Positions 49,469-60,190 are shown, numbered from the stretch's first letter. The stretch: DNA of 64,000 nt from Delphinus delphis (GCF_949987515.2 NC_082683.1:128054582-128118581); one strand, 5' to 3'. The notes: generated from the sequence alone by a model not told the origin. Program-made: numbers and translations.

Positions 49469-50016
49469 GTGGTGGGGGACTCTGGAGTCACAGTTTCAGC
49501 TGTCATTCACCTAGCAAGCTCCTGCCGTGCTCCATGCGTGTCTGTTGCTTGGTTTGCCATGAACCCCGTGATTCCAGTCCCTGTCGGGTCTGGTGTATTC
49601 TTATGCAGAAACCAGAAGTCCGGAAAAGATGGCAGAACCAACTGCAGGAAAGACAAGCATCCGCTTCTAACTCGACTAAAACCAAACCTGCCTGAGAACA
49701 TTCCCACCCCACCTCCAGCATCCAGGCCTTCCTCATCCTTTCAGGCCAAGCAAAGATGCCACTTCCAGAAGCCATTCCTGATTCCTCACGTGGGATGCAG
49801 TCGCTCTCTTTGCTGAAGGCCCAGAAGCATCCTTGCTTCTTCAGTGATACCTGGCACATCCAGCCTTGAATCGCAATTTCAGACCAGTGTCTTAGTCTCA
49901 GAACTGAAAGATGTGAGGGACAGTGGGAAAAGCCTGGGCCCCAGGAGATCCCACCCCCAGGGTACAAGGAAGATAAGGTAGGAGGTTGAATCGGCCCAGA
50001 AGAGTAAAGGAGTCAT

Positions 50017-50112
50017 CCCCGGGGGGTGGGAAGGGGGGCTTGATGGGCTTGATGGTGGGTGGGGTGGGGGTGGGGGTCCTCTCCAGCCTCCCTCCTCCCT
50101 CCTCCCTCCTCC
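50017..50112. repeat. Adjacent G-rich and C-rich tracts
   Basis: The plus strand first carries clustered G runs (GGGGGGTGGGAAGGGGGG near 50020; GGTGGGTGGGGTGGGGGTGG from 50054). About 10 bases later it carries a (CTCC)n-like tract (50086-50112). Quadruplexes could form on both strands, or the two tracts could pair. Confidence 0.7.
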
Positions 50113-50548
50113 CACAGACAACTGGCCATTCCAGGCTGTCCTCACTTACCTGAAGCGGGTTGGCCAGGTCTTTCTTCCATGCTGTTGCACAGTGTTCCTA
50201 GGTTGGAATGCCACCCCCCTCCTTGCTCACCACCTCCAACACCTACCTGAGCACCACCTGTTCTTTCAACCTTCCTCAGACCCTTTCCTTGATGCCCCAC
50301 TCCCACCAGATGAGCTCAGCGCCTCCCTTCCACTCCCCTGTGGCCTCAGTATATTTCTGCCCTTCAACACCAGCACACCTCTTGGTACCCAGGCTGCTGG
50401 GTGGTGAGCAGCTTGCAGTCAGTAGCTGTGTCTTCTTTATCTTGGTGTCCCCAGTACGTAGCAAATGGACAAATACATAAGTCTGCATTCTTCCCTGGCC
50501 TTCCTTTGGGCTAGAAACCTTCTTATTCACCTTTGTGACTCCATCACA

Positions 50549-50562
50549 GCGCCCTCTACGTG
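50549..50562 (-). promoter_or_regulatory. Weak CTCF-like motif
   Basis: Minus-strand CACGTAGAGGGCGC matches CCASYAGRKGGCRC at 12 of 14 positions, in C1orf105 intron 3. Confidence 0.25.
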
Positions 50563-51945
50563 GTGGCCTCACAAAGAAGGTTTGTTGCTGAATGATAAAT
50601 CTAGCCGTTCCCACTCATGCTTTCCCGTGCCAGCCCACAGTGTGGGGATACTGAGTTGATTCTTTGAAAATGGCCTGTACATATGAAATGTATTTTAAAT
50701 ATTTGTCAAAAGAATCCAACGTGGTACATCGTTTACAGTCCTCGATCCCCAATAATGCCGCACCCAAGCGCCATGTGTCTCTTACGAGACAATCCAGCAA
50801 AAGTCACCTTAGGAGCACAGCCCAGGCACTCACTCCCCACGCTGCACAGGTATATTCCTCCTTTCCTGTTGCACACACCCCACAGGGCAGCCCAGGAGCA
50901 GATCAGGGCACAGGCGTGCACACCTGCAGTGCTAGGTCACCAACTCGACCTCATGAAAGAGGAGACTTCAGTTCCTAGTGACTGCTTGTCCCTGTGGGCC
51001 CTCCTCTCCCCTGAATTCTATGCTTCCTGAGAACCTATCTCACGACTCTGGTGTCAGTGTGGATGGGGAAGGGTAAGAGAATCCCCAGACGGAATGTTAA
51101 CCTCAAGCTGCCATTTGCTCCCTTACCAAGCTGTCATCAGTCATGCGAATGAGAAGCCTGTGTTTCAGGTGGAAATGCCCTGAAGCCCACTCTTCCACCC
51201 TTTGGCAGAAGTGGAGTCAGAAAGGAAGCAGGGGTTCCAGTGAGCAGAAGGGGTGCCCCACTCTCCCTGCACTGGTTGTTTCTGTGCCTCCCTCCTCTAG
51301 GGGAGGGAGCGGGCTCAGGACCCACACACCAGCTCCAGTTCTGCCTAGGGCTTGATGGGCGGCTCCAGGGAGGTGCAGAAGGGCCACGTGGTGCTGGGCA
51401 GTGCAGGCTTGAGAGCTGATGTCAGACCAAAGTGAAGGCGTGAGAAAAGAGGGCCGGATTTCAGAGGGACCAGAGAAGGGAGGTTTGCAGAAGTCTCCTA
51501 TTCATTTTTCTCAGGCCATCAGAGGTCTTCAACTAGTCCAGATGGTGGAACTTTTGTATGAAATGTAGGAAGTGTGTCACCCACGAGAGAGCGCAGCCCC
51601 TCAGACTGCGTGCTCGGGTTGGAAAGAGGGACCTAGCTGGATTTCAACCCCCAGCCCCATCCCCGCTGCCAGCTGTCTTATTCCTGTTCCACTGCACGCA
51701 GGGGCCCGAGGTCACCATTTAGTCTGTGGGTCAACCCCTCCTGCCTAAACCCTCTCTGAATTTACCAGCCACAGACAAGCCTGGGTTTCATATCCACCGA
51801 GATGGGGCTGAGACCGAAGTGTCCATCTCTGTTTCATGGAAGAAATAACGGTTACTTCTCTCACCCCTCCACCCCTTACCCACTTCTTTGCTGCCCCAGA
51901 TTCCCCACCATTTCCTCACCTCTCTGTCTCTCTCTCTCCGCACAG

Positions 51946-52020
51946 GCCGGGAGGAACCGGAGAGACCCCACGCTGATCAGAAACAAGCAGCTGTGCTCCA
52001 CGTGTCGAGAAATGAAAACA
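51946..52020 (+). CDS. C1orf105: C1orf105 ortholog, coding exon 4
   Basis: A long TCTC-rich tract and CCGCACAG (AG at 51944-51945) open 25 codons reading AGRNRRDPTLIRNKQL then CSTCREMKT, ending at the donor GTAGTC (52021). The peptide matches human C1orf105 (RN-DP-L-RN-QLCSTC-EMK). The pair of cysteines in CSTC is conserved as I recall the human protein. Entry and exit are both phase 0. If the donor were not used, translation would run about 30 codons into the intron before a stop (52108). Confidence 0.9.
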
Positions 52021-52798
52021 GTAGTCGTGGAGGGTGGCAGACATGGGCGTGAGCATCCCCAGGGCACAGCTCTACCCCTTCCCCACCAAAGCCCAGCAGA
52101 GAGACCATGACGGGGCTTTGCAGGAAGGGCTGCAGATGAGCAGCTGCTGGTCCTGGGCACACCGTCTCCTGACACGATATGGTAAATCTCCCCATTTACA
52201 ACAAACCAAATGATAAATGAACCAAGGCAGCTTGGACCAGAGGGGAAGAGGCGAGACGAGCCATGCTGCTTTGGGCTCGTCGGGTAACTGCGCCTTACAG
52301 AGGTGCCGGAGGCTGTGGAGCCTCTACTCCCCCTTACCATGTCTCCAGCACAACACTCCAGCATCACAGCCATGAAACAAGCAGCTTCATCTTGGGGTTT
52401 GTCGTAAATTCAGACACGACCACAGTGGTGGTGGAGTTGGGGAGAGGTTCTCTGGTTCTTCCTGGCTATAGGGGTCGTTTGTAACTGGTGGTGGGGGATG
52501 GTGGGTGGGGGGAGTTTTAGGAAAAGAAAGGCTATCGGAGGGATGTGGGCTCCACAATTACGTAGCTCTGCCATCAGAGCTGCTGAAGAAAGAGGCGTGT
52601 TTTGGGGGGTGCTGTACATGTTGGAGCTAGGACTTGGGTCAGTTTAGGGGGTAGGGTTAGGGGCCTTCAGAGCGAGCACCAGGCTGAGTGGAAGGTTAAT
52701 ATAGCTAAACGGTTAGGTTAGGGTTTGGGAAGAGTCTCTCCAATTCCAATAGCCTGTGATTCTCCTTTGACTCGGGGAGGAAGGTGGGGCTAGATGTA

Positions 52799-52831
52799 CA
52801 CGTGAGAGAGACGTGAGAGACGTGAGAGAGG
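52799..52831 (+). repeat. Short tandem repeat of ACGTGAGAG(AG)
   Basis: Three tandem copies of ACGTGAGAG with variable AG extension. The first creates a palindromic E-box CACGTG (52799-52804). Confidence 0.7.
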
Positions 52832-53489
52832 CTCCTTTGATGAGTTCATGGCAAAACTGCTTCCAACCAGCAAGCACTTCTCTGGCTTGTCATGCGGGAT
52901 TTGGAAATTTAACTGAAGCTACCATCAAAGGTGTACCTGGATGTTCCGACCTCTGTTCATGTTCTGCATAATTAGGATCACAGTGTTCAATATTAGCATT
53001 GACTGGGATCTGAGAAGCTGGGATTGGGATTTCTCCTGGTCTCATTCCTGGAATCACTGTGTCCACATTTAGAATGCCCTGATGCCAGGCCTAAGCGGGC
53101 CCTGGCCAGCTGGCTCACTTGGGACCTTGTCACATGTTCTCTTTCTCAAGACCTCTTTTCTGACCTTTACTCTTGCCCAAACCTGCCCCAAGTGGAAGCA
53201 CACACCATGGTTTTACCATTCCTGCAGATGCCCAAAGGAAGGGCCTCAGACACAAAAGTGCCCAAGGGCCCTTCCCTACCATTGTCGAAACCGGGGCTCA
53301 CAGACCCTGGTGGGAAATGATAGAAAATGAGCGTGAAATACCCTTGTCTCACTATGTGCAGTAACAGCTCCCCTTCCTTCTGGGGCGGGGACTGGGGAGA
53401 GGAGGGGCTGTCTGTCTGCTGTTGTCACTGAGACCCCTCCATTCTCTGCAGGGGGTTGAGCGGAGATACTGGGAAAGTATAAAAAGACT

Positions 53490-53965
53490 CCTAAAAATAG
53501 AAGGGACTTCCTCAACTTGATATAGGGTGTCTACAAAAAACCCACAGCTAACAACGGACTTAGTGAGGAAAGACTGGATATTTTCCCCTAAGACCAGGGA
53601 CAAGACCAGGATGTGTGCTCTTGCCACTGCTGTTCACCATTGTACTGTACGTTCTAGTCAGGACAGTTAAGCCAAGAAAAAGAAATTAAAGGTATCCTGA
53701 TTAGAAAGGAAAACATAAAACTCTATTTGCAGATGATGTGATTTTATATATAGAAAGTCCTAAGGGATCCATAAAAAATCTGCTAGAGCTAATAAATGAG
53801 TACAGCAGAGTCACAAGACACAAGATCAATACACAGAAAATAATTTGATTCCTAGATATTCACAGTGGACAATCCAAAACTGAAATTAAGAAAACAATTC
53901 CATTTATAAAAGCATCAAAAAAGTAAACTACTTAGGAATAAATTTAACAAGAGAAAGGAGAAAGC
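53490..53965 (+). mobile_element. L1 LINE ORF2 fragment, plus strand
   Basis: The segment from GAAGGGACTTCCTCAACTTGAT to AGGAATAAATTTAACAAG follows the L1 ORF2 reverse-transcriptase region. TTTGCAGATGATGTGATTTT encodes the FADD catalytic motif. It is 5'- and 3'-truncated with broken frames. It ends 120 bases before C1orf105 exon 5. Confidence 0.9.
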
Positions 53966-54085
53966 AGAAAATGATTTATTAATGACTCATATTAAATACA
54001 ACCTGAGTTTGCTAAGGCAGTACGTTATTTCTTTAAATTAGAATGCAGTTTGGGGCATTGTTCTACATGGGACTTTCTTCCATTG

Positions 54086-54167
54086 GTGCAACCAAGAACT
54101 ATGATAATCCCAGATGATCTGAAACTATCCTTTAGCAACTATCCACAGCAAATACTATGAGTCATAG
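54086..54167 (+). pseudogene. C1orf105: C1orf105 exon 5, apparently inactivated
   Basis: From 54086 the frame reads VQPRTMIIPDDLKLSFSN, clearly the human C1orf105 segment VQPRTMKIPDDLK-SFEN. Two defects are visible. The bases before GTG are TG (54084-54085) where an AG acceptor is required. After the SFSN codons there are 28 bases where 14 are expected before the donor ATAG|GTAACT. This net 14-nt insertion shifts the frame, giving TGA at 54158-54160. Using the nearest AGs instead (54047-54048 or 54095-54096) leads in both cases to TGA at 54115-54117. Skipping the exon makes exon 6 read out of frame to a TGA. Without the 14 bases the exon is 68 nt and all seven exons sum to 184 codons, close to the 183 I recall for human. 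Confidence 0.75.
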
Positions 54168-56037
54168 GTAACTCAAAGATTTAAATTAGGACACAGCTTT
54201 GTATCTGGTTATATCGGTTGTGGATTGAGAAATACAATAAGTAAAATGCTTAGGGAATGCTTTAGGGATGAGCTTCTTGAGTGGTTTCATTTTCTGGTTA
54301 TAGTACACAGTTAGACAAAAAAAGTTGTTTTTAACCTCTTTGCCTGAACAGCTATGGAAACTACTGTAGAAACTGTAATCTTCCTTTCTACCTTCATAAG
54401 AATAGTACAAGGCATAGGGTAGGAGATATCTTTGATAAAACTTAGGCAGAACTAAATACAAATTCTCCATGTGAAGGACATATCTAATTCATAAAGTATG
54501 GGAGGTTGCACATAAATTTTCTTGAGTCTAAGACAGCCTCTGCTACTTTATATTGACTAAAATTACTATTATCAGTTTGTTGTCATTTGCTGCTTTCTTA
54601 TCAAGATCAAATATATCAAAAATAAAATCCAGTCAAAGTTGGATTAGTTGGATTTCAGGGTTTTTTCTGCATTTAACTACCAGACCGGGAAGAAGGACTA
54701 ATTTTTCACTTTATTAAAAAACTCAAAACGTGGAGTCACCCTGGATAAGGCACCAAGATAGGTGGACTTGCCTTGCGGTAGATGGTTGAAATGTAAACAT
54801 ACAGTCACCCTTCCATATGACTAAACAGAAAAGTGATATGTGATCTAATGGCAATCTTTAATTTGTTTCCTCTACAGAGAGCAGTAACGTGGGAAAATAA
54901 ATAGGTCTTTTTGTAACCTTAGATGACAGCAGGAGTTGTTATATTTCCCTGTATGAGCTCAGAGCCATTTGTACAAACTAAAATATAGACTCAGATACAC
55001 CAAAACCACGTCCTGGCCCAAGCAGACAGGGCCGTGGAAGAACTGTGTATTTGAGCATTACAGACTCCAGCACTAGTGACATTTACTGCCCCCCGACTCT
55101 ATACTATTGAAGTGCTCTTATATTGGATCACAATAAGAGTCATTCTAAAAAATATTCCTTACAGACTTTAAATGGAAAATTGGAATTTCTGAGCCAAAGG
55201 TACTCTTCTATGAAAGAGACTTTTGAAATGTTTTGTTCCAATTTATTTATCTTGCAAGTTTGGTACTTTAAAGAAAGTCTCAAATCCTGAGTCATTAATT
55301 GTGTGTGTGTTTTTTTAAAACAAGCTCTTATTCCTTTAAAGCTAAGACTGAAGTTTGAACCAATCNNNNNNNNNNNNNNNNNNNNNNNNNNNNNNNNNNN
55401 NNNNNNNNNNNNNNNNNNNNNNNNNNNNNNNNNNNNNNNNNNNNNNNNNNNNNNNNNNNNNNNNNNNNNNNNNNNNNNNNNNNNNNNNNNNNNNNNNNNN
55501 NNNNNNNNNNNNNNNNNNNNNNNNNNNNNNNNNNNNNNNNNNNNNNNNNNNNNNNNNNNNNNNNNTAGAAATGGTTTGAGCTTATATACCTTTTGGTTGA
55601 AGGTCACTTCCACAGTCTCAGCCACCAGGAGAAATAGGGAGTGATCAAGACATTTTTCTTGAGAATTGGAAGGTTCTAAAAAAATATTCTCAGTTTTGCA
55701 CTGATCTGGAAGTGTTGTTACTTTTTTTTCTGAGAACTGGAAGATTCTCTCCTTAATCCCTTCTATTTTCAGACCATATATTATCTGACAGTGGAATAAA
55801 ACATTTTTTTAAATGAAGGTTTTATCAAAATCCATGAAAATACTACTAAAGTAAAAAGAGCTTCAGAAGTGGTGGTCTTTGGCCAGTCATCTCACACTGC
55901 TCCCAGGTGGTCTGAGCACCAGGTTAACAGGTGCTGGGGTCGAGAGACCACCTGTGTTTTAAAATGTACAATGACACATTCCTTTCCACCAAGCTCTAGC
56001 CAAATCACTAATGTGTGTTCTTGCTTCTTCCAGTCAG
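54168..56037 (+). other. C1orf105: C1orf105 intron 5, with assembly gap
   Basis: AT-rich non-coding sequence with a run of 200 Ns. No gene or young repeat is recognised in the visible part. Open frames that cross the Ns are artefacts. Confidence 0.6.
55366..55565. other. Assembly gap (200 N)
   Basis: Exactly 200 unresolved bases, a round number that suggests a placeholder gap of unknown true size. Confidence 0.99.
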
Positions 56038-56105
56038 AATGATGAGTCTTCATCCACCAAAGGCCCAGACTGTACCCAGACGTCCTCGTGATGACATCCC
56101 AACAG
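56038..56105 (+). CDS. C1orf105: C1orf105 ortholog, coding exon 6
   Basis: The acceptor is taken as CTTCCAGTCAG (AG at 56036-56037). One base (A) completes the Arg split with exon 5's terminal AG. The frame then reads MMSLHPPKAQTV then PRRPRDDIPT and one base before the donor GTTTGC at 56106. It matches human C1orf105 MMSLH-PK-QTVP---DDI. An alternative AG four bases upstream would change the phase and is not favoured. The exon itself is open, but it can only be reached in frame if exon 5 is spliced correctly. Confidence 0.85.
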
Positions 56106-58795
56106 GTTTGCTTTCTTTTGGAGTACTTGTAGTGGGAGACATACCACCCCCAGAGTAACACCTAAGATAATTTCTAAATTTTCTGAACAAATTCCCATTC
56201 TCCATCCCTTCTCTTTCACGTACTGCTTATTGACCTGTTTCGCCAGGTCCACAGCCCTCCCTTCACTCCAGCCCTACCTGTCCCCTCTTCAGGCCTCACT
56301 TGCATTTATCCATGGTGTGTTCCTTCCCAGGTCCTCTCCACGCCACAGGGCTCTGCCCCATTCTTTCTAAAGAGCCCCATAATCCACTTGCTGAAGAATG
56401 TCTGTAGGGATGGGGCACAAAGTAGATAATTCCCTTCTCAGGCAGTCTTGATAGTACCAGTTAAGCTGGGAAGGGAAATGTGTCCCCACACCCAAGGCAT
56501 GGCCTCGCCAAGCCCTGAGCCCTCCCTTCCACAGGCTCCCTAGAACACCTGCCTTCCCCTGGCAGCTTCCCAGTGCTATTCTTATGTTCATGTGCTGGTA
56601 TGGAAAAAAAGGACAGCACAACTCTATCTCCAGCTTCAGCATTGACCTAAGTCTTATCTTTTAGAGAAGCCAACACTGGGCTGGCAAAGAGGAGGTGGGT
56701 CATTCTTTGGAGTGATATGATTCAAGGGTTTAATGCAGTATAGGCTGCCACTTTAGTAACTTTGTCCATCTTCTCATTTGCTCCCAGATTAACTGAAGCC
56801 ACTTTCAGTTTTTCTCTTATTTGATACACACAGTAAGGAAAATCAAGTTCACTTTGTACTGATGGGAAAGTCTAATCTCTATCCTGGGTGGTTGCAGAGA
56901 AGCTAGAGCCAGAACTGAACTGAGAGGACATCAAGAAAGGACATTTGAGGGTAGAAGGGATATCTTGAAGGGATGTCAAGAGGGAGGACCAGAGACTCAG
57001 GCGACAGCTGAGGTTAGGAGATAACCACTCTAGCGGAGTGAAAGACTGCTATAGTCCCAATCCCTTCTTATGTATCCAAAAATATTGGCCTCACTCGTGA
57101 CTTTCATTTAGCCAAAGTGGACTGAATTTCCAAGAGCTAAGAGCATCCTCCCAATGAAAGCTGCCCCCATCTGCCTGCAACCACTTCATTCTCCTGAAGC
57201 CTAGGGAACACTGGGTGACAGGCACGTGCAGTTGGTTTCAGGGTTCTCCGTACCAGCCATACATTCATTCTGAGTTTCCCTTAAACCTGAATTTTTTTTC
57301 AGGTCTGCCTCACAAAGGATAAAACACACATACACGTGTACACACACTCACACACAATTACATGCCCTTCCCTCAGCAGGAATGTTTATTATCTGATTCT
57401 ACAGGACCGTGTGACAAGATGCCTTTCATCAATTTATTAACCCTGGGAGTGTATTTCAATTACCAGTGTGAGAACTAGACTCAGTGCACATAGATCAGCA
57501 CATTATGTTCTGGACAGACCTCGTTCTTGCCCATAGAGTTCATTCAAGGGCAGCAGTGTTGGAGGTGAGACTTCAGAGAGAGTGCTTATGGAGCTGAAGC
57601 TTGGTAGATCTGCAGTTGATTCCAGTTGCAACCCTTCTGAGCTGAGCTTTGCTCTTGTGTGTGCTCTCTGAGGTCAAAGAAAAATCCTAGGAGCAAAGAG
57701 ACCTGCATTCACATCCTAGTCTTGCTAGACAGGTTTGGCCATATTGTTGAAACTATCTGGGTCTCTGTGTTCCCACCTTTAAAACCAGAGAAGCATTTTG
57801 CCCACCACCACCCGCAAGAGCCAGACGCTCAGTACAAGCAGCCTTCACCTTTGACTGACCCAGAAAACCTGCTGACACTGCCCCAGCCCCACTGGTTTAT
57901 ACAGTTTAGACATGTCCCTGTGCTACGTAGCCTGTGGACATGCTGCAAACACCAAATGGCTGACTCATCCCAGCGACCATCCCTGCCAGTGACTGTCTAA
58001 CTCATTCTGTTGATCATGACAGTAATCTCTAGTATTTTTCTGGATTCAGCTAAACTTGATATGTCCTCAATAATTATTAGTGAGGACTAAGTAAATGGAA
58101 AGAGCCTATCTCTAGTAAGTGATGGGGTTTCTTCTGGATTTGTTTATCTTGACTTTGGCCTTGAGTCCAGAGTTCTATGACACTCACAGGCTCTTGTCCA
58201 TAAACATTGGTAGAGCTACTAACCACCTGACTTAGGTCTACCACCTGGCCCAGTGCTGAGATATGGCACAGAGGGTTAGGATTAAGGAGATCTGGGTTCT
58301 GGTCCTCAGTCCGTCATGACCCTGGACCTGTTTCCTCTTCATTACAGCAATGACACTGAACTGGGTCCTAGGTTTGTGATCTTGTGACATCTCTTAGCTC
58401 TCATTCAGCTGGACTAAAGAGCTTCTTCCAGAGAATTCAGGACTCCAGTTCCCTTAGTCATTCAGTGATTTCCAATGGGAAGATGCTATTTTATGCACTG
58501 ATTTACTCTCCTGCACAATGAGTATTTTCAAAGAGTTGAATATTAACTAACTTCCTGTATATAAACTCATATTCAAAGAAGAGGTCAGGATGGTAAGGAT
58601 TTTAAGGAGCACTAAAATAAATTATTTCATAAAATGAAGTTTCCTTTTGAAATACAAGACTTTTCCACTACTGTAGCCTTTCATAAGATCACGTTTGTTT
58701 GAAGAGCAGAACCATATACGTGTCCCTGAAAAGTCTTCTGAGAATTGAATCCTCTTTTCCCTTTGACCTGTGTTACAACTCCAGACACACTTTAT
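56106..58795 (+). other. C1orf105: C1orf105 intron 6
   Basis: Non-coding. MIR-like stretches occur around 57650-57780 and 58240-58380, and a CA-rich stretch at about 57325-57360. No gene was recognised. Confidence 0.55.
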
Positions 58796-58810
58796 CTTCA
58801 TTTATAATTT

Positions 58811-59141
58811 TTTTTTAAATTTCAATCATTCTTTGGCAAAGACTAGTCCTTTGTTTTATTAATTAATTAATTTATTTTTGCTGTGTTGGGTCTTCGTTTC
58901 TGTGCGAGGGCTTTCTCCAGTTGCGGCAAGCGAGGGCCACTCTTCATCACGGTGCGCGGACCTCTCACTGTCGCGGCCTCTCTTGTTGCGGAGCACAGGT
59001 TCCAGACGCGCAGGCTCAGTAGTTGTGGCTCACGGGCCTAGTTGCTCCGCGGCATGTGGGATCCTCCCAGACCAGGGCTCGAACCCGTGTCCCCTGCATT
59101 AGCAGGCAGATTCTCAACCACTGCGCCACCAGGGAAGCCCC
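58811..59141 (-). mobile_element. CHR-family SINE with probable 3' transduction, minus strand
   Basis: The SINE body runs from about 58857 (AATTAATTAATTTATTTTTG) to CACCAGGGAAGCCCC at 59141. The flanking 15-bp direct repeat CTTCATTTATAATTT lies at 58796-58810 and 59142-59156. Between the left repeat and the SINE A-rich tail are about 46 further bases. On the minus strand these read ...AAAACAAAGGACTAGTC..., then AATTTAAAAAAAA. The whole inserted unit is therefore SINE, tail, unique sequence and a second A-run, as expected for read-through past the SINE's own end before retroposition. Confidence 0.8.
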
Positions 59142-59393
59142 CTTCATTTATAATTTAATTGGCAATGTCTCCAAATATTTGAGTTATGTTTCTAAGCACT
59201 CCTTTCTGGCCTCTTTGTCAAGATTTGTAAAAGCTCAAGTTGGTGGGGGCTAAGATGGTTCTAGTAAAATGGATTCTCATGTGAACTTTGAAGCTGTTTT
59301 ATAAGGTTAAAGAAGTCTTTGGTGACATCGGTTATTTTGAGTAGATTTTAAAAATAGACTCTAAGGAGCCCTTGTCCTTCCTTCTTACACTGT

Positions 59394-59407
59394 CCTCCAG
59401 AGGGCGC
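59394..59407 (+). promoter_or_regulatory. CTCF-like motif across a splice acceptor
   Basis: CCTCCAGAGGGCGC matches CCASYAGRKGGCRC at 13 of 14 positions. It overlaps the exon 7 acceptor and its first seven coding bases, so the match may be incidental. Confidence 0.35.
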
Positions 59408-59546
59408 TCGCTACAGACTGCCCATTCTGGGCCCCAGAACAGCTGTCTCCCGTGGACTGCTGTCAGATGCCTACGACACACTGCAGGACATGCAACTCTC
59501 TTCCTTGCCCAGAAAGGAACCAGTGGGCAAGACAATGAGGCAGTGA
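59401..59546 (+). CDS. C1orf105: C1orf105 ortholog, last coding exon 7
   Basis: The acceptor ACACTGTCCTCCAG (AG at 59399-59400) leads to two bases that complete Glu. Forty-seven codons then read [31 protein letters not shown] and [16 protein letters not shown], ending in TGA at 59544-59546. The match to the human C1orf105 C-terminus is strong ([26 protein letters not shown]). No defect is seen within the exon. The survival of this long, well conserved frame suggests that any loss of the gene is recent or that the exon is still used in some other way. Confidence 0.93.
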
Positions 59547-60190
59547 GTGGTCGGAGCTCATCCGCTTCCAGACTCTCAGAGAGAAAGCATCCTCACCAAG
59601 CCAGTTTCTGACACTAGTGCCTTCTCATCACTTCCTCTCAGCATGAAAAAGATGACTCAGGGGCTTCCCTGGTGGCGCAGTGGTTGAGAGTCCACCTGCC
59701 GATGCAGGGGTCATGGGTTCATGCCCCGGTCCGGGAGGATCCCACATGCCACGGAGCGGCTGGGACCATGAGCCATGGCCGCTGAGCCTGCGCGTCCGGA
59801 GCCTGTGCTCCACAACGGGAGAGGCCACAACAGAGAGACGCCCAAGTACCGCAAAAAAAAAAAAAAAAAAAAAATGATGGCTCAGTTTTGCCTTCCTAAC
59901 TGTTGCTAGAATTCTAGCTCTTGCCATTGTCTTATCACTCATTTCTCCTAAAAACAAAATGGTTTAATGTCCATGATTATAAAGATATGTTGATTAAAAT
60001 GGAACATATTGAGTGTCGTTCATTTTACTTTGCTAAAGATTCTTTATAATAGACAAAATCTTTCTGTTTCTAAGACATGAAATTTCTGTGAAAATTATTT
60101 CTTCCTTCAGGACAGGGGGCTAGAGATGGCCCCAGGAGGTCCCTCATGAATTCAGCCTAATAAGAATAAAAGAGAGAAATGGAGGTCACC
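59547..60190 (+). other. C1orf105: Probable C1orf105 3' UTR with embedded SINE
   Basis: Non-coding sequence after the stop codon. A CHR SINE occupies 59661-59874. The first plausible AATAAA is at 60165-60170; the true end is not determinable from sequence alone. Confidence 0.4.
59661..59874 (+). mobile_element. CHR-type SINE, plus strand
   Basis: Runs from GGGCTTCCCTGGTGGCGCAG to a poly-A of more than 20 bases. The TSD is GATGACTCAG (59651-59660) against GATGGCTCAG (59876-59885), one mismatch. Confidence 0.96.

Larger units (their letters stand above)
47646..51945 (+). other. C1orf105: C1orf105 intron 3, last part
   Basis: Non-coding. It holds MIR/L2-like remnants (48670-48735, 49710-49860, 50180-50470), one CHR SINE (49267-49468), a G-rich/C-rich pair (50017-50112), a weak CTCF-like motif (50549-50562, minus), and the C/T-rich tract that forms the exon 4 acceptor. 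No gene was recognised. Confidence 0.55.
52021..54085 (+). other. C1orf105: C1orf105 intron 4
   Basis: Non-coding. It holds a short E-box-containing tandem repeat (52799-52831), TTAGGG-like words around 52640-52735, and an L1 fragment (53490-53965). Confidence 0.6.

Noticed and set aside
49301..49816. 171-codon plus-strand open frame
   Set aside because: Its first third is SINE sequence and the rest runs through an L2-like fragment with no family match.
52640..52735. TTAGGG-like words suggesting an interstitial telomere repeat
   Set aside because: Only a few imperfect, non-tandem copies occur, so chance in a G-rich stretch is sufficient.
55140..55644. Open frames running through the N gap
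   Set aside because: They exist only because unknown codons are not counted as stops.
59023..59253. Similar protein-like frames here and in every SINE (e.g. GPSRSAACGIFPDQG-like peptides)
   Set aside because: They are repeated translations of CHR SINEs in various frames and strands, not genes.
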